Shown one piece after another: positions 41,039 to 50,307 of a DNA stretch of 64,000 nt (its first letter is position 1; the number at the start of each line of letters is the position of its first letter). This DNA is from an uncultured Saprospiraceae bacterium. Lineage in GTDB: Bacteria; Bacteroidota; Bacteroidia; Chitinophagales; Saprospiraceae. The notes beneath the pieces are model-generated. The model did no database searches. It saw nothing but the letters and a program-made list of their open reading frames with translations, and was not told the origin of the DNA. The stretch lies in contig CALLMH010000014.1 in assembly GCA_938007965.1 (NCBI GenBank), positions 53,608 through 117,607 on the forward strand, given 5' to 3'. A program made the position numbers and the translations under genes.

Positions 41039-41329
41039 ATGGCAGTAGATGAATCAGTAATTTCAAAATTAGAAAAATTAGCAAAGCTTAAGCTAACTGA
41101 CTTGGAAAGAAAAGAAATGCAAGATGATCTTGATAAAATGCTTAACATGGTAGATAAGCTATCGGAAGTAAATACTGAAGGCGTAGCGCCTCTCGTGTAT
41201 ATGCATGAAGAGAGAAATATTCTTAGAGTTGATTCTATTTCTAATGTTCTTGATCGAGAAATAGGATTAAAAAATGCTCCCAAACGTGTAAAGTCCTATT
41301 TTGCAGTTCCTAAGGTTATACAGAAGTAA
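41039..41329 (+). CDS. gatC: Asp-tRNA(Asn)/Glu-tRNA(Gln) amidotransferase subunit C
   Basis: A 96-residue subunit of the GatCAB complex, which amidates misacylated Glu-tRNA(Gln) and/or Asp-tRNA(Asn). The sequence follows the GatC pattern: VISKLEKLAKLKLTDLE at the N-terminus, the helical DDLDKMLNMVDKLSEVNTEGVAPLV segment, and DREIGLKNAPKRVKSYFAVPKVI at the C-terminus. Length is normal for the family. gatA and gatB are not in the window. It is the first gene of a likely three-gene operon, 47 bases before an ABC ATPase gene. Confidence 0.92.
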   Translation: MAVDESVISKLEKLAKLKLTDLERKEMQDDLDKMLNMVDKLSEVNTEGVAPLVYMHEERNILRVDSISNVLDREIGLKNAPKRVKSYFAVPKVIQK

Positions 41330-41376
41330 TGCTAATATCCTATATTGATATTAATGAAAATTAAACGGTAATTCAA

Positions 41377-42117
41377 ATGGAAAATACGCAGAAAGTAATC
41401 TCAATAAGAGACCTCAAAAAAACCTATATCATGGGAGTCGAAGAAGTGCATGCACTGAAGTCTATCACTCTTGATATCAATAGGAATGAATACGTAGCTC
41501 TCATGGGTCCTTCTGGAAGCGGGAAGTCTACCTTGATGAATTTGCTAGGTTGTCTCGATACCCCTACTGCAGGCGACTACTTTCTGAATGGATCTAATGT
41601 CAGTGTGATGGAAGATGGAGAACTTGCCGCTATTCGTAACAGGGAGATTGGATTCGTATTCCAGACTTTCAATTTACTTCCACGGCTCAGTACGCTCGAT
41701 AATGTAGCTCTACCACTTGTATACGCAGGCATGAGCAAATCAGAAAGGAATGATCGCGCCGCTTCTGTCTTAGAATCTGTAGGTTTGGGAGAAAGAATGT
41801 CACATAAACCCAATGAATTGTCCGGTGGTCAAAGACAAAGAGTAGCCATTGCCAGAGCATTGGTAAATAGTCCTGCGATCATACTCGCTGATGAACCAAC
41901 GGGTAACTTAGATACCAAAACATCTATAGAAATTATGGAAATCTTCGAGAAGCTTCAAAGCGATGGGAATACCATAATAGTAGTGACTCACGAACCAGAT
42001 ATCGCTGAGCACTGTCATAGAATCGTGAGATTAAGAGATGGATTGATCGAAACTGATATGAAAAACGAAAACATTATTTTGGCCAGCGACCCTACACACA
42101 GATATAATATTAGTTAG
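41377..42117 (+). CDS. ABC transporter ATPase, LolD/MacB type
   Basis: A 246-residue nucleotide-binding subunit. Motifs in order: Walker [10 protein letters not shown] (about residues 45-53), Q-loop [12 protein letters not shown], signature [15 protein letters not shown], Walker [14 protein letters not shown] and H-loop VVTHEPD. The [18 protein letters not shown] stretch and the length are typical of the LolD/MacB/FtsE-like group, which drives extraction of lipoproteins or export of peptides and drugs by a separate permease. No permease gene is adjacent, so the partner is unknown. It sits between gatC and the cobalamin adenosyltransferase gene with short gaps (47 and 56 bases). Confidence 0.92.
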   Translation: MENTQKVISIRDLKKTYIMGVEEVHALKSITLDINRNEYVALMGPSGSGKSTLMNLLGCLDTPTAGDYFLNGSNVSVMEDGELAAIRNREIGFVFQTFNLLPRLSTLDNVALPLVYAGMSKSERNDRAASVLESVGLGERMSHKPNELSGGQRQRVAIARALVNSPAIILADEPTGNLDTKTSIEIMEIFEKLQSDGNTIIVVTHEPDIAEHCHRIVRLRDGLIETDMKNENIILASDPTHRYNIS

Positions 42118-42173
42118 TCGCTTCTGATGGCAATACTCATTATAATAAGATCTAAAAATCTAACGCTAGTCAG

Positions 42174-42725
42174 ATGAAAATATATACTAAGGGAGGAGAT
42201 GAAGGGCAGACCTCGCTATACGGGGGTAGAAGAGTGTCGAAAGATGATATACGTATCGAATCCTACGGAACGGTAGATGAACTGAATAGTCATATAGGAC
42301 ATTTGATATCAGTGCTGCCCGATAGATTCGATCAAACGGAACTATTGATAGAGATTCAAAATCGGCTTTTTACGATTGGTTCTAATCTCGCTTCTGATCC
42401 AGAGAAAGATCTTCCTATCCCTGATTTGAATGAAGATGATATTCTTAAGTTAGAGCGTGCTATGGATAATATGGATACGGTTTTAGAACCGTTACGGGCT
42501 TTTGTACTCCCAGGAGGATCTATAGCGAATAGCATTGCGCATGTATGCAGAACCGTTACGAGACGATCAGAACGTAGAATGATAGCATTAGCGAATGTAG
42601 AAGATGTGAATCCAATATTGATAAAGTATACCAATCGTCTATCAGATTATTTTTTTGTGCTGAGTCGATATGTTGCTCACAAGATGAACCATAAAGAAAT
42701 CCCTTGGATACCAAGAAAGAGTTAA
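42174..42725 (+). CDS. PduO-type cob(I)alamin adenosyltransferase
   Basis: A 183-residue cytoplasmic enzyme transferring the adenosyl group of ATP to cob(I)alamin to make coenzyme B12. The family signature MKIYTKGGDEGQTSLYGG opens the protein. It is followed by RIESYGTVDELNSHIG, FVLPGGSIANSIAHVCRTVTRRSERR with the ATP/cobalamin-binding arginines, and YTNRLSDYFFVLSRYV at the end. Length is normal. No B12-dependent enzyme or transporter is in the window, so its client is elsewhere. Only two bases separate its stop codon from the stop of the convergent glycosyltransferase gene, so no terminator fits between them. Confidence 0.93.
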   Translation: MKIYTKGGDEGQTSLYGGRRVSKDDIRIESYGTVDELNSHIGHLISVLPDRFDQTELLIEIQNRLFTIGSNLASDPEKDLPIPDLNEDDILKLERAMDNMDTVLEPLRAFVLPGGSIANSIAHVCRTVTRRSERRMIALANVEDVNPILIKYTNRLSDYFFVLSRYVAHKMNHKEIPWIPRKS

Positions 42726-42727
42726 GG

Positions 42728-43843
42728 TTATATGTTTCTGTAAAGGTTTAGCGTTTTGTGCGCAATCTTTTGTCTATCAAATGTTTGGAGGCAGTAGTCT
42801 CTTCCTTTCGTAGAAATAGACAATCTCAGTTCTGCATTGTCTTGGATAGTGATGATTGCCGATGTTATTTCTTCTATATTATCAGGATTAAAATAAAGGC
42901 AGTCTGGTCCTCCTGCCTCCTTCATCGAGGAAGTGTAAGATGAGATCACAGGAGTACCGCATAGTAATGCTTCTGTAATCGGTAACCCATGTCCTTCATA
43001 GTGACTAGCGTAGATCAGAAATTCTGCCCGTTGGTATACTTCGATGATTTGGTCATTGGTAATATCACTTCTTAGGTGCACAGAAGTTTCCAAGCCCAAT
43101 GAAGAGGCTAATTCTAGGAGTTTCTTTTTATTTCTTTCTTTTCCTCTGCCAACAATCACCAGTTCTATTCTTTGATCTTTAGGGACTTGAGCTATAGATT
43201 TGATGATCGCTTCGAAGTTTTTTCTTGGCTCTATACTTCCAACAGATAGCATAAAGTGGGATGGTAATTCTAATTGATAATCACTAGGATTAATTTTAGT
43301 GGAATTGTAAAACTTCACATCACAAGGGTTGTAGATAACATCTATTTTTTCTGGGTTGACGCTGTAGTATTCTATTATGTCTTGCTTTGTATGATTACTT
43401 ATTGCGACTATTCTATCTGAACTTGATAGACTATGTTTCCATTTGAGATTATAGATCGCTCTATCTGTAGCTGGAAAATACTCCGGATACCTTTTGAATA
43501 TTAGATCGTGAATAGTGACTACTTTGCCACAGTTGGCTTTGCTTATATTTCTTGGGAGTTCGTGTGTCAGACCATGGTAGAGATTGATTTTATCATGCTT
43601 TATATCTTTCGTGATACCATATGTCCTCCACATCGCATGATTTGCAGATTGGGCTGTGCGTATAGATACATTTTGTAATGTGCGGAATTCGGCTTCATGA
43701 TTTACTAATTTGATAGATGGCGTATAAAGCGTATAAGATTCCGAGGGACAATATTCACTCATACAATGCACAAGATTGCGGCTATAGTTGCCGAGTCCTG
43801 ATTTATTGTTGAAAAGTCGTTTTGCATCAAAACCTATATTCAT
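42728..43843 (-). CDS. Family 4 glycosyltransferase
   Basis: A 371-residue GT-B glycosyltransferase. The N-terminal Rossmann half begins MNIGFDAKRLFNNKSGLGNYSRNL, typical of family 4/1 enzymes acting on small-molecule or polysaccharide acceptors. The hinge is SVGSIEPRKNFEAIIKS. The C-terminal half carries SHYEGHGLPITEALLCGTPVISS, whose two Glu residues separated by seven positions contact the donor sugar nucleotide. No membrane segment is seen. It likely transfers a hexose in surface-polysaccharide or lipopolysaccharide assembly, but no other polysaccharide genes are nearby. The minus-strand -7 box lies at 43862-43869. Confidence 0.92.
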   Translation of the reverse strand: MNIGFDAKRLFNNKSGLGNYSRNLVHCMSEYCPSESYTLYTPSIKLVNHEAEFRTLQNVSIRTAQSANHAMWRTYGITKDIKHDKINLYHGLTHELPRNISKANCGKVVTIHDLIFKRYPEYFPATDRAIYNLKWKHSLSSSDRIVAISNHTKQDIIEYYSVNPEKIDVIYNPCDVKFYNSTKINPSDYQLELPSHFMLSVGSIEPRKNFEAIIKSIAQVPKDQRIELVIVGRGKERNKKKLLELASSLGLETSVHLRSDITNDQIIEVYQRAEFLIYASHYEGHGLPITEALLCGTPVISSYTSSMKEAGGPDCLYFNPDNIEEITSAIITIQDNAELRLSISTKGRDYCLQTFDRQKIAHKTLNLYRNI

Positions 43844-43861
43844 CTATCCGTATTTATAAAC

Positions 43862-43869
43862 CAAAGATA
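43862..43869 (-). promoter_or_regulatory. -7 box of the glycosyltransferase gene
   Basis: Minus-strand TATCTTTG, an exact TAnnTTTG match 18 bases before the ATG. Confidence 0.4.
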
Positions 43870-43905
43870 TATGATTTTCTTAGAGAAGATTTCATATAAA
43901 GATTA

Positions 43906-43913
43906 TAGATTTG
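43906..43913 (+). promoter_or_regulatory. -7 box touching the FAD dehydrogenase start
   Basis: TAGATTTG, exact TAnnTTTG, ends only 6 bases before the ATG at 43920. If used, it would give a leaderless or nearly leaderless mRNA. Confidence 0.3.
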
Positions 43914-43919
43914 TAAGTG

Positions 43920-46835
43920 ATGAACAACAATGATATCAAACACCTAGGCAATCTTATAAAAGGAGACTTGCACACGGATGATCTGCATAAGATTATCTAT
44001 GCGACTGATGCTTCAGTATATAGAGAACTGCCACTCGGTGTAGCTGTACCTCGAGATTCATATGATGTAGTGCAAATCGTTAAATATTGCAATGAAAACA
44101 GAATACCCATCATTCCTAGATCTGGGGGTACATCATTGGCTGGACAGTGCGTAGGAATAGGACTGGTCGTCGATGTGTCCAAGTATATGAATAATATCAT
44201 TCATATAGATCAAGAAAATAAGTCAGTCACCGTCCAACCAGGGATTATTCGAGATGAATTGAACCATGCCTTGGCTCCTTACAAATTGATGGTAGGTCCC
44301 AATACCTCTACAGCTAATAGGGCGACGATAGGTGGAATGGTTGGCAATAATTCTTGCGGTAGTACTTCCATCGTATTTGGAAATATGAGAGATCATGTCA
44401 CAGAAATGAAAACTGTACTCTCTGATGGAAGCCAAGTGGAATTTGCATCAATGACCAAGGCAGATATCAAATCTAAGAGCCAAGAAGGTACATTGGAGGG
44501 TTCTATATATGCACATGTTCTTGATCTCATTCGCGATCAAGAATTGCAGACTGAGATTGCTCATCAGTATCCTAAGTCATCCATCAGGCGAAGAAATACA
44601 GGGTATGCGATAGACGAGCTTATCTCCTCTGCTGAAGATTCTATTAATGTATGTAGTTTATTGTGCGGGAGTGAGGGGACATTAGCATTTACTACCGAGA
44701 TCACCATCGGCTTAGTAGATTGTCCTCCAGAATATGAGGTGCTGACGGCTATTCATTTCTCTTCGATAGATGCGAGTATGATCGCCACTCCTTCTATCAT
44801 GAAGCACCTGCCATTTGCATGCGAATTGATGGACAAGACCATATTAGATTGTACCAAAGGGCAAAGGATGTATGAGCCTGATCGGTTTTTTTTAGAAGGT
44901 GATCCAGAGGCTGTCATGTTGGTTTCTTTTAGAGGTGCCTCATTGAGTCATGCGAGATCAGAAGTGGATCGTATGGTAGAAAATCTAAGAGCTGAGAACC
45001 ATGGGTATTCTTATCCGATTATTACGGAGAATGTGAATAGGGTGTGGAACCTTAGAAAAGCGGGGTTGGGCTTGTTGGCCAATTTACCAGGGGATAAAAA
45101 GGCAGTTGCATGCATCGAAGACACTGCCGTAGCTATAGAGGATCTGAGTGATTACATAAGAGAGTTTACCTCAATTATGGATAGTTATAATCAAAAGTCA
45201 GTCTACTATGCTCATGCGGGTGCGGGGGAGATACATCTACGTCCCATACTCGATCTGAAACAAGAGACGGATAAGAATCTATTCTATGATATCAGTTTGG
45301 CTACTGCGAAATTGGTGAAAAAATACAATGGGTCTCTCAGCGGAGAGCATGGGGACGGGAGAGTCCGAGCACCGTTTATCCAAGAGATGTACGGCGACCG
45401 GATTTATTCAGAATTTCAGAAATTGAAGTCCATATGGGACCCCAATCTGATCTTCAATCCTGGTAAAATTGTAGATGCTCCACCTATGAATGAGTATCTT
45501 AGATTTGACCAAGATCATAAAGAGAATAGCTATGAAACAATTTTCGATTTTGATGCGGTAGGTGGAGTACTAAGAGCTGCTGAGAAATGTAATGGGTCTG
45601 GAGACTGTCGTAAATTACCACTTTCCGGCGGTACGATGTGTCCGAGTTATATGGCGACTAGAAATGAAAAGGATACCACTAGAGCAAGAGCTAATACGCT
45701 GCGAGAAGTACTGACACGACCGAAGGGTTCCAATGCATGGGACAATGAAGAGATCAAAGAAGTCATAGATCTTTGTCTTTCTTGTAAAGGGTGTACCTCA
45801 GAATGTCCATCTAATGTAGATATGAGTACGATGAAAGCCGAATTTCTTCATCAGTATCAAAAGGTTAACGGGGTTCCGATTAGGTCAAAATTATTTGCGA
45901 ATTTTAATACCTTGAGTAAGCTAGGTTCTACTTTTGGTGGTCTTACAAATTGGGCCATGAAGTCAAAATTGACCAGTGGTGTGCTCAAGAAAATGATGGG
46001 AGTCAACTCCAAAAGATCATTGCCAACAATAGCATCACGACCATTACGGAAGAGGTATCGGGCTATTGTGAAATCATACGAACACATTGTCAAAACAAAA
46101 ACAGTTTATCTCTTTTGTGATGAATTTACCAATTATAATGATGCTGAAATAGGGGAGAAGGCATTATGCTTCCTGATGTCCCTTGGGTATGATGTGAAAT
46201 TGATCGATCACGAAGAAAGCGGACGTGCAGCCATTTCAAAAGGAGTCCTTGATATAGCTGTAAAAGTCGCAAATAAAAATGTAGAGATTTTTTCTAAAGT
46301 AATTGATCATAACTCAGTGTTGGTCGGGATAGAACCGTCCGCTATTTTGACATTTAGAGATGAGTATCCTAAGTTGGTCAAAGAGAAATTGAAGTCAAAA
46401 GCAAAATCGCTTGCTGATCACTGCCTGACAATAGAAGAGTATTTGTATCAGGAAGTGAAAAATGGAACGATAAGATCTGAGTATTTTGATGATAGTGATA
46501 GGAAGATTATGCTGCATGGACATTGCCATCAAAAAGCATTGACTGATATCAATGAAGTGGCTTGGCTTTTATCTATCCCGACGAATCATAAGGTAGAGAT
46601 AATCCCGTCTGGGTGTTGCGGGATGGCGGGCTCTTTTGGGTATGAGGACGAGCACTATGAAGTGAGTATGAATGTAGGAGAGTTGGTTTTGTTTCCAACT
46701 GTTCGAAGCGCTGAGTCATCCACCATAATAGCGGCGAGTGGGACCAGCTGTCGGCATCAAATATTAGATGGGACGAAAAGAAAAGCCATGCATGTTATCG
46801 AAGTATTATGGGAGAGTTTGATTAAGAAAGCGTAG
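43920..46835 (+). CDS. YdiJ-like FAD / Fe-S dehydrogenase (D-2-hydroxyacid type)
   Basis: A 971-residue fusion of a GlcD-like flavoprotein and a GlcF-like iron-sulfur part. The FAD-binding PCMH domain (about 20-220) has YATDASVYRELPLGVAVPRD, IPRSGGTSLAGQCVG and GGMVGNNSCGSTSI. The FAD-oxidase C-terminal domain (about 250-530) ends with YNGSLSGEHGDGRVR. The Fe-S part has CNGSGDCRKL ... GTMCPSY and CLSCKGCTSECPSN. The C-terminal cysteine-rich domain has HGHCHQKAL and SGCCGMAGSFGYE. E. coli YdiJ (about 1018 residues) has this plan and oxidises D-2-hydroxyglutarate. D-lactate or glycolate are alternatives. A GTG codon directly before the ATG could also be read as start. Confidence 0.92.
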   Translation: MNNNDIKHLGNLIKGDLHTDDLHKIIYATDASVYRELPLGVAVPRDSYDVVQIVKYCNENRIPIIPRSGGTSLAGQCVGIGLVVDVSKYMNNIIHIDQENKSVTVQPGIIRDELNHALAPYKLMVGPNTSTANRATIGGMVGNNSCGSTSIVFGNMRDHVTEMKTVLSDGSQVEFASMTKADIKSKSQEGTLEGSIYAHVLDLIRDQELQTEIAHQYPKSSIRRRNTGYAIDELISSAEDSINVCSLLCGSEGTLAFTTEITIGLVDCPPEYEVLTAIHFSSIDASMIATPSIMKHLPFACELMDKTILDCTKGQRMYEPDRFFLEGDPEAVMLVSFRGASLSHARSEVDRMVENLRAENHGYSYPIITENVNRVWNLRKAGLGLLANLPGDKKAVACIEDTAVAIEDLSDYIREFTSIMDSYNQKSVYYAHAGAGEIHLRPILDLKQETDKNLFYDISLATAKLVKKYNGSLSGEHGDGRVRAPFIQEMYGDRIYSEFQKLKSIWDPNLIFNPGKIVDAPPMNEYLRFDQDHKENSYETIFDFDAVGGVLRAAEKCNGSGDCRKLPLSGGTMCPSYMATRNEKDTTRARANTLREVLTRPKGSNAWDNEEIKEVIDLCLSCKGCTSECPSNVDMSTMKAEFLHQYQKVNGVPIRSKLFANFNTLSKLGSTFGGLTNWAMKSKLTSGVLKKMMGVNSKRSLPTIASRPLRKRYRAIVKSYEHIVKTKTVYLFCDEFTNYNDAEIGEKALCFLMSLGYDVKLIDHEESGRAAISKGVLDIAVKVANKNVEIFSKVIDHNSVLVGIEPSAILTFRDEYPKLVKEKLKSKAKSLADHCLTIEEYLYQEVKNGTIRSEYFDDSDRKIMLHGHCHQKALTDINEVAWLLSIPTNHKVEIIPSGCCGMAGSFGYEDEHYEVSMNVGELVLFPTVRSAESSTIIAASGTSCRHQILDGTKRKAMHVIEVLWESLIKKA

Positions 46836-47069
46836 TGCGCTTTTTAACGAATTGTGTCGGTAGATCACATTATTTATGCTTTAATTCAAATCCAGATTGC
46901 ATCTAAAAAGTCACTTTTATTATTAATTTAGAATAAGTATGATTTATATCAAATCAAGAATATGTTGCCCCTCGTTGCATTCGCTCTGATTATTATCATT
47001 AAATTGCAGCAACAATGAAGAGCAAGTTTATGTTCTTAGCGTATAACAACTTAGAATTAAACAAAATCT

Positions 47070-48578
47070 ATGGTTACTACTGAATTATCTACAATACCTT
47101 ATTCTGAATTTCTTAAAGATTATAAAGAGACGCTGAAGAGTGTGTTTTATGAAAGAGACGATATTGAGAAGTTCTCTCAATTAAGAGGTTTTCCTTCTTT
47201 GGTCTTTAGAGATATAATGGCGAATGCACCCCTGTCAGTAGCCATTGAAAAGAAATATGGTGGTAGAGGAGCTAAAGTAAAAGAATGCCTAGGTTTATTA
47301 GCAGCATCATCTTATGAGTCACTACCTCTGTCTCTTACGTTTGGGATCAATTTTGCTTTGTTCTTAGAGCCAGTAGCCAAGTACGGTCAGGAATCCATCA
47401 AACAAGGCATATTCGATAGGTTCCTCAGAAAACAAAACATGGGAGGTCTCATGATTACAGAACCTGATTATGGTAGTGATGCATTGAGTATGCAGACCAG
47501 CAATACGAAAGTAGGAGATAAGTATCACATCAAAGGGACGAAACATTGGCAGGGGCTTACGGGCATTGCAGACTATTGGCTAATGACCAGTAGACCAACT
47601 AAAGAAAATGGTGATCTAGGAAGAGATATAGATTTCTTTATTTGCGACGAACAACAACCCGAACAAAGAATAATAGTAGAGGAACTGTACAATAATATCG
47701 GTCTCTATCCTATACCATATGGATTGAACACTGTAGATATAAAAGTTCCAGAAGAGAATAAGCTAATCCCCGAATCTACAGGATTAAAATTAATGATAGA
47801 TTTACTGCATAGAAGTAGATTGCAATTTCCTGGTATGGCCATGGGATTCATCCAGAGGATGTTAGATGAAGCCATCAAGCACACTAATACAAGGATAGTA
47901 GGTGGAAAATCACTTATGGAACTTGATCAGATCAAACATGCTATCTCTAGAATCCAGAGTGCATTTACAGTATGTTCTGCGATGTGCTGGAAGAGTTCGT
48001 CGATGAGTGGTATAGATGTAAATGTAGCTTCTAATGCAGTAGAGGCGAATACAATGAAAGCCTATGTGACCGACCTGATGCATGAATGTGCACAGACATT
48101 TACCCAGCTGAGTGGTGCAAAAGGATATAGAGAAGAAAGTCTTGGAGCAAGAGGAATCGTAGATTCTAGACCATTTCAGATATTCGAAGGTTCTAATGAG
48201 ATGTTGTATTCTCAGATCGCTGAAGGGGTAGTGAAGATGATGGGGAGAAAGAAAACCCCTAACTTGTATGAGTACTTATCCAACCATAATCTTACCACGC
48301 ATGTGGTAGACAGATTTAAGTCAATGTTGAATTTTACGATAGATGGAAAACTACCACAAAGAAAACTCGTAGACTTAGGTAGAGTAATCAGCCGGATAGT
48401 CTCTGCGGGCTTCGTGGCTGAGATGGCGGAGAGTGGATTTAGACCAGATTTAGTAAGAGATTGCTTTGAGAATTTGGCGCATGAGATTTCTACATTCGTT
48501 AGTTCATATCAAAATGCAACCAGTACATCACCAATTGAGGGATATAATGACGGTGGAAGTTGGTTAGAGTTCTGCTAA
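47070..48578 (+). CDS. Acyl-CoA dehydrogenase family protein
   Basis: A 502-residue flavoenzyme expected to make a trans-2,3-double bond in an acyl-CoA with FAD. The N-terminal helical domain is about 60 residues longer than in classical 380-residue members. The middle beta domain contains GGLMITEPDYGSDALSM and HIKGTKHWQGLTGIADYW. The C-terminal helical domain has AQTFTQLSGAKGYREESLGARGIVDSRPFQIFEGSNEML, where IFEGSNE corresponds to the YEGT region with the usual catalytic Glu. Electron-transfer partners are not in the window. Together with the 3-hydroxyacyl-CoA dehydrogenase at 13 kb it fits fatty- or amino-acid beta-oxidation. The acyl chain length cannot be told. Confidence 0.88.
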   Translation: MVTTELSTIPYSEFLKDYKETLKSVFYERDDIEKFSQLRGFPSLVFRDIMANAPLSVAIEKKYGGRGAKVKECLGLLAASSYESLPLSLTFGINFALFLEPVAKYGQESIKQGIFDRFLRKQNMGGLMITEPDYGSDALSMQTSNTKVGDKYHIKGTKHWQGLTGIADYWLMTSRPTKENGDLGRDIDFFICDEQQPEQRIIVEELYNNIGLYPIPYGLNTVDIKVPEENKLIPESTGLKLMIDLLHRSRLQFPGMAMGFIQRMLDEAIKHTNTRIVGGKSLMELDQIKHAISRIQSAFTVCSAMCWKSSSMSGIDVNVASNAVEANTMKAYVTDLMHECAQTFTQLSGAKGYREESLGARGIVDSRPFQIFEGSNEMLYSQIAEGVVKMMGRKKTPNLYEYLSNHNLTTHVVDRFKSMLNFTIDGKLPQRKLVDLGRVISRIVSAGFVAEMAESGFRPDLVRDCFENLAHEISTFVSSYQNATSTSPIEGYNDGGSWLEFC

Positions 48579-48591
48579 TAGAGTCCAGAAG

Positions 48592-50034
48592 TTAATTTAG
48601 TTTTTCAGATAATTTTTGGAGTAACCACGGCTTACTTCCTACTCCTGAAGTCTCTTCGATTTCAGTTTTTAGTTTGAGGAGTCCTTCCTTATCACTATCT
48701 CTGAGATTGATAAGTCTAGTGACGTATTTAAGTAGGTTCTTGTAGGTACCTTTCTTTCTTGCTGATAAAGATTTTTCTCTATTGAGATAAACTCTGAATG
48801 AATTAACAAAACTATCCAATGCATCAAACTCATCTAACTCATAATAAGACAGCAGGAGGATCGTCTTAGAACTTAGATTGTAAACAACTGAGTTCATTTC
48901 TACCTCTTGTAAGAGTTCGATTACTTTTCCATAATTTTTTCGGTAGAATTCTATTCTAGCCAAACTGAATGCGACAGAACTGGTACGATCTGTATCGTTA
49001 AGCTTGTCTTTATAGTCTTCTACGAATTGTTCTGCCCAGTCATACTCTCCGGCTCTGAGTGCAAAAAATACAATATTGTTGAAGTTGATAGCAATGATAT
49101 ACCCATTTTCGAAAACGGTTTCTTTTTCTAGTGCCCCTTTGTATGCTTCGAGTGTTTCTTCTTGAAAGGCGAGATTTCCTTTGTTTACCATTCTCACACA
49201 GAAACTGAGCAATGCATCGTAGATATCTCTGATTTCATCATCTGGGAAGTAATCTATGAATTCGTCTACCTGTTGTTTGAGTTTGAAGTAATTTTTTTCA
49301 TCATCTTGATTGAGCAGAGTCTTCGATATCGTATCATATATAGCTATCGGTGGTATATTCTGCATCGATTCATCCTCCATCATTTTCCTGAGAAGATCGA
49401 TATAATCTATATCTTGATCGATACTTATGAGTTTTTTCCAGCCAAGAAGCTTGACATAGTGCTTGAGTTTTTCGGCGATGTAGTATTGGTCGAGATATTT
49501 TACCGTTTTTGATATTTTGATATCACTTTCGATGTTTTTAGATCTCTTTCTTAATAATTGAGATTCAGAATAGAATTGTAACTTTTGATTTTCATTTACA
49601 TATTTTGCATACAGATATTCTGATGATCTGTTGTAGTGTTGTGCTAGTGCTCTATCTGACGAAGCGGAAACCGACTTATACAGTTTTTCTATTTTTCGCT
49701 TTCTCACAGCCCGCAATGCTAGATTAGCTTTGAGAAATCTATCTTGATCGTACTCTTTTTGGGCTATAAAATCTTCATATACTTTGAGCAACTCAGAGTG
49801 TAATTTTCTATACTTGGTGTCATTATATTCTTTTCCTTCGTATACGACTTGCCAGATCACTTCTTTGGAGAGGTTATCATTTGATTTGCCTTTTAGCATT
49901 GGCTCATATATATCGAATAGGGAATTCAAATTTTCATTTACATTGAAATAAGGGGAATGTAGATACTTCCTGAAACTGTTCAGTTCATAGACGGATAGAA
50001 ACCCCAATACAATATATACTTTTGAATCAGTCAT
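48592..50034 (-). CDS. Helical-repeat protein of unknown function
   Basis: Not recognised as a named family. The 480 residues are almost entirely alpha-helical with TPR-like spacing (for example EYDWAEQFVEDYKDKL and NYGKVIELLQEVEMNS), rich in Leu, Tyr, Lys and Glu. There is no signal peptide, membrane segment or catalytic motif. The N-terminus, LSVYELNSFRKYLHSPYFN, is a pattern I associate with a group of uncharacterised Saprospiria/Cytophagia proteins. It is probably a cytoplasmic scaffold or protein-interaction factor. It converges with the acyl-CoA dehydrogenase gene (13 bases apart) and has its own -7 box at 50063-50070. Confidence 0.75.
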   Translation of the reverse strand: MTDSKVYIVLGFLSVYELNSFRKYLHSPYFNVNENLNSLFDIYEPMLKGKSNDNLSKEVIWQVVYEGKEYNDTKYRKLHSELLKVYEDFIAQKEYDQDRFLKANLALRAVRKRKIEKLYKSVSASSDRALAQHYNRSSEYLYAKYVNENQKLQFYSESQLLRKRSKNIESDIKISKTVKYLDQYYIAEKLKHYVKLLGWKKLISIDQDIDYIDLLRKMMEDESMQNIPPIAIYDTISKTLLNQDDEKNYFKLKQQVDEFIDYFPDDEIRDIYDALLSFCVRMVNKGNLAFQEETLEAYKGALEKETVFENGYIIAINFNNIVFFALRAGEYDWAEQFVEDYKDKLNDTDRTSSVAFSLARIEFYRKNYGKVIELLQEVEMNSVVYNLSSKTILLLSYYELDEFDALDSFVNSFRVYLNREKSLSARKKGTYKNLLKYVTRLINLRDSDKEGLLKLKTEIEETSGVGSKPWLLQKLSEKLN

Positions 50035-50062
50035 TTATATAATCTAAATATTAGATACAGAA

Positions 50063-50070
50063 CAAAAGTA
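50063..50070 (-). promoter_or_regulatory. -7 box of the helical-repeat protein gene
   Basis: Minus-strand TACTTTTG, 28 bases before the ATG. Confidence 0.45.
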
Positions 50071-50167
50071 CATAATAAGAAGATGATTTTTTTGTGTTGG
50101 TCGATCTGTTTTTTTTAGTGTTGATTATTAGTGATTTACGGGTTTAGGTTTAGATAATATTAGGGTA

Positions 50168-50205
50168 GTGTTACTCCTAAGTTAAGTCGTGTTATCTCTA
50201 AGTTA
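50168..50205 (+). promoter_or_regulatory. Two 17-bp direct repeats with 21-bp phasing, possible operator
   Basis: GTGTTACTCCTAAGTTA (50168-50184) and GTGTTATCTCTAAGTTA (50189-50205) agree at 15 of 17 bases and start exactly 21 bases apart, two helical turns. They lie 65-102 bases before the -7 box at 50270, where an activator could bind. Confidence 0.4.
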
Positions 50206-50269
50206 TAAAAGATATAAATACTTAACAATGAAGTAAACTAGAGTAAATGATGTGCTAAAAGTGTGCGCT

Positions 50270-50277
50270 TACATTTG
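50270..50277 (+). promoter_or_regulatory. -7 box of the beta-helix lipoprotein gene
   Basis: TACATTTG, 30 bases before the ATG at 50308. It overlaps an in-frame GTG at 50263 and so rules against that start. There is no -33 TTTG, which fits activator dependence. Confidence 0.5.
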
Positions 50278-50307
50278 CATTATCAAAATAAAACAAAAAA
50301 TCTTATT

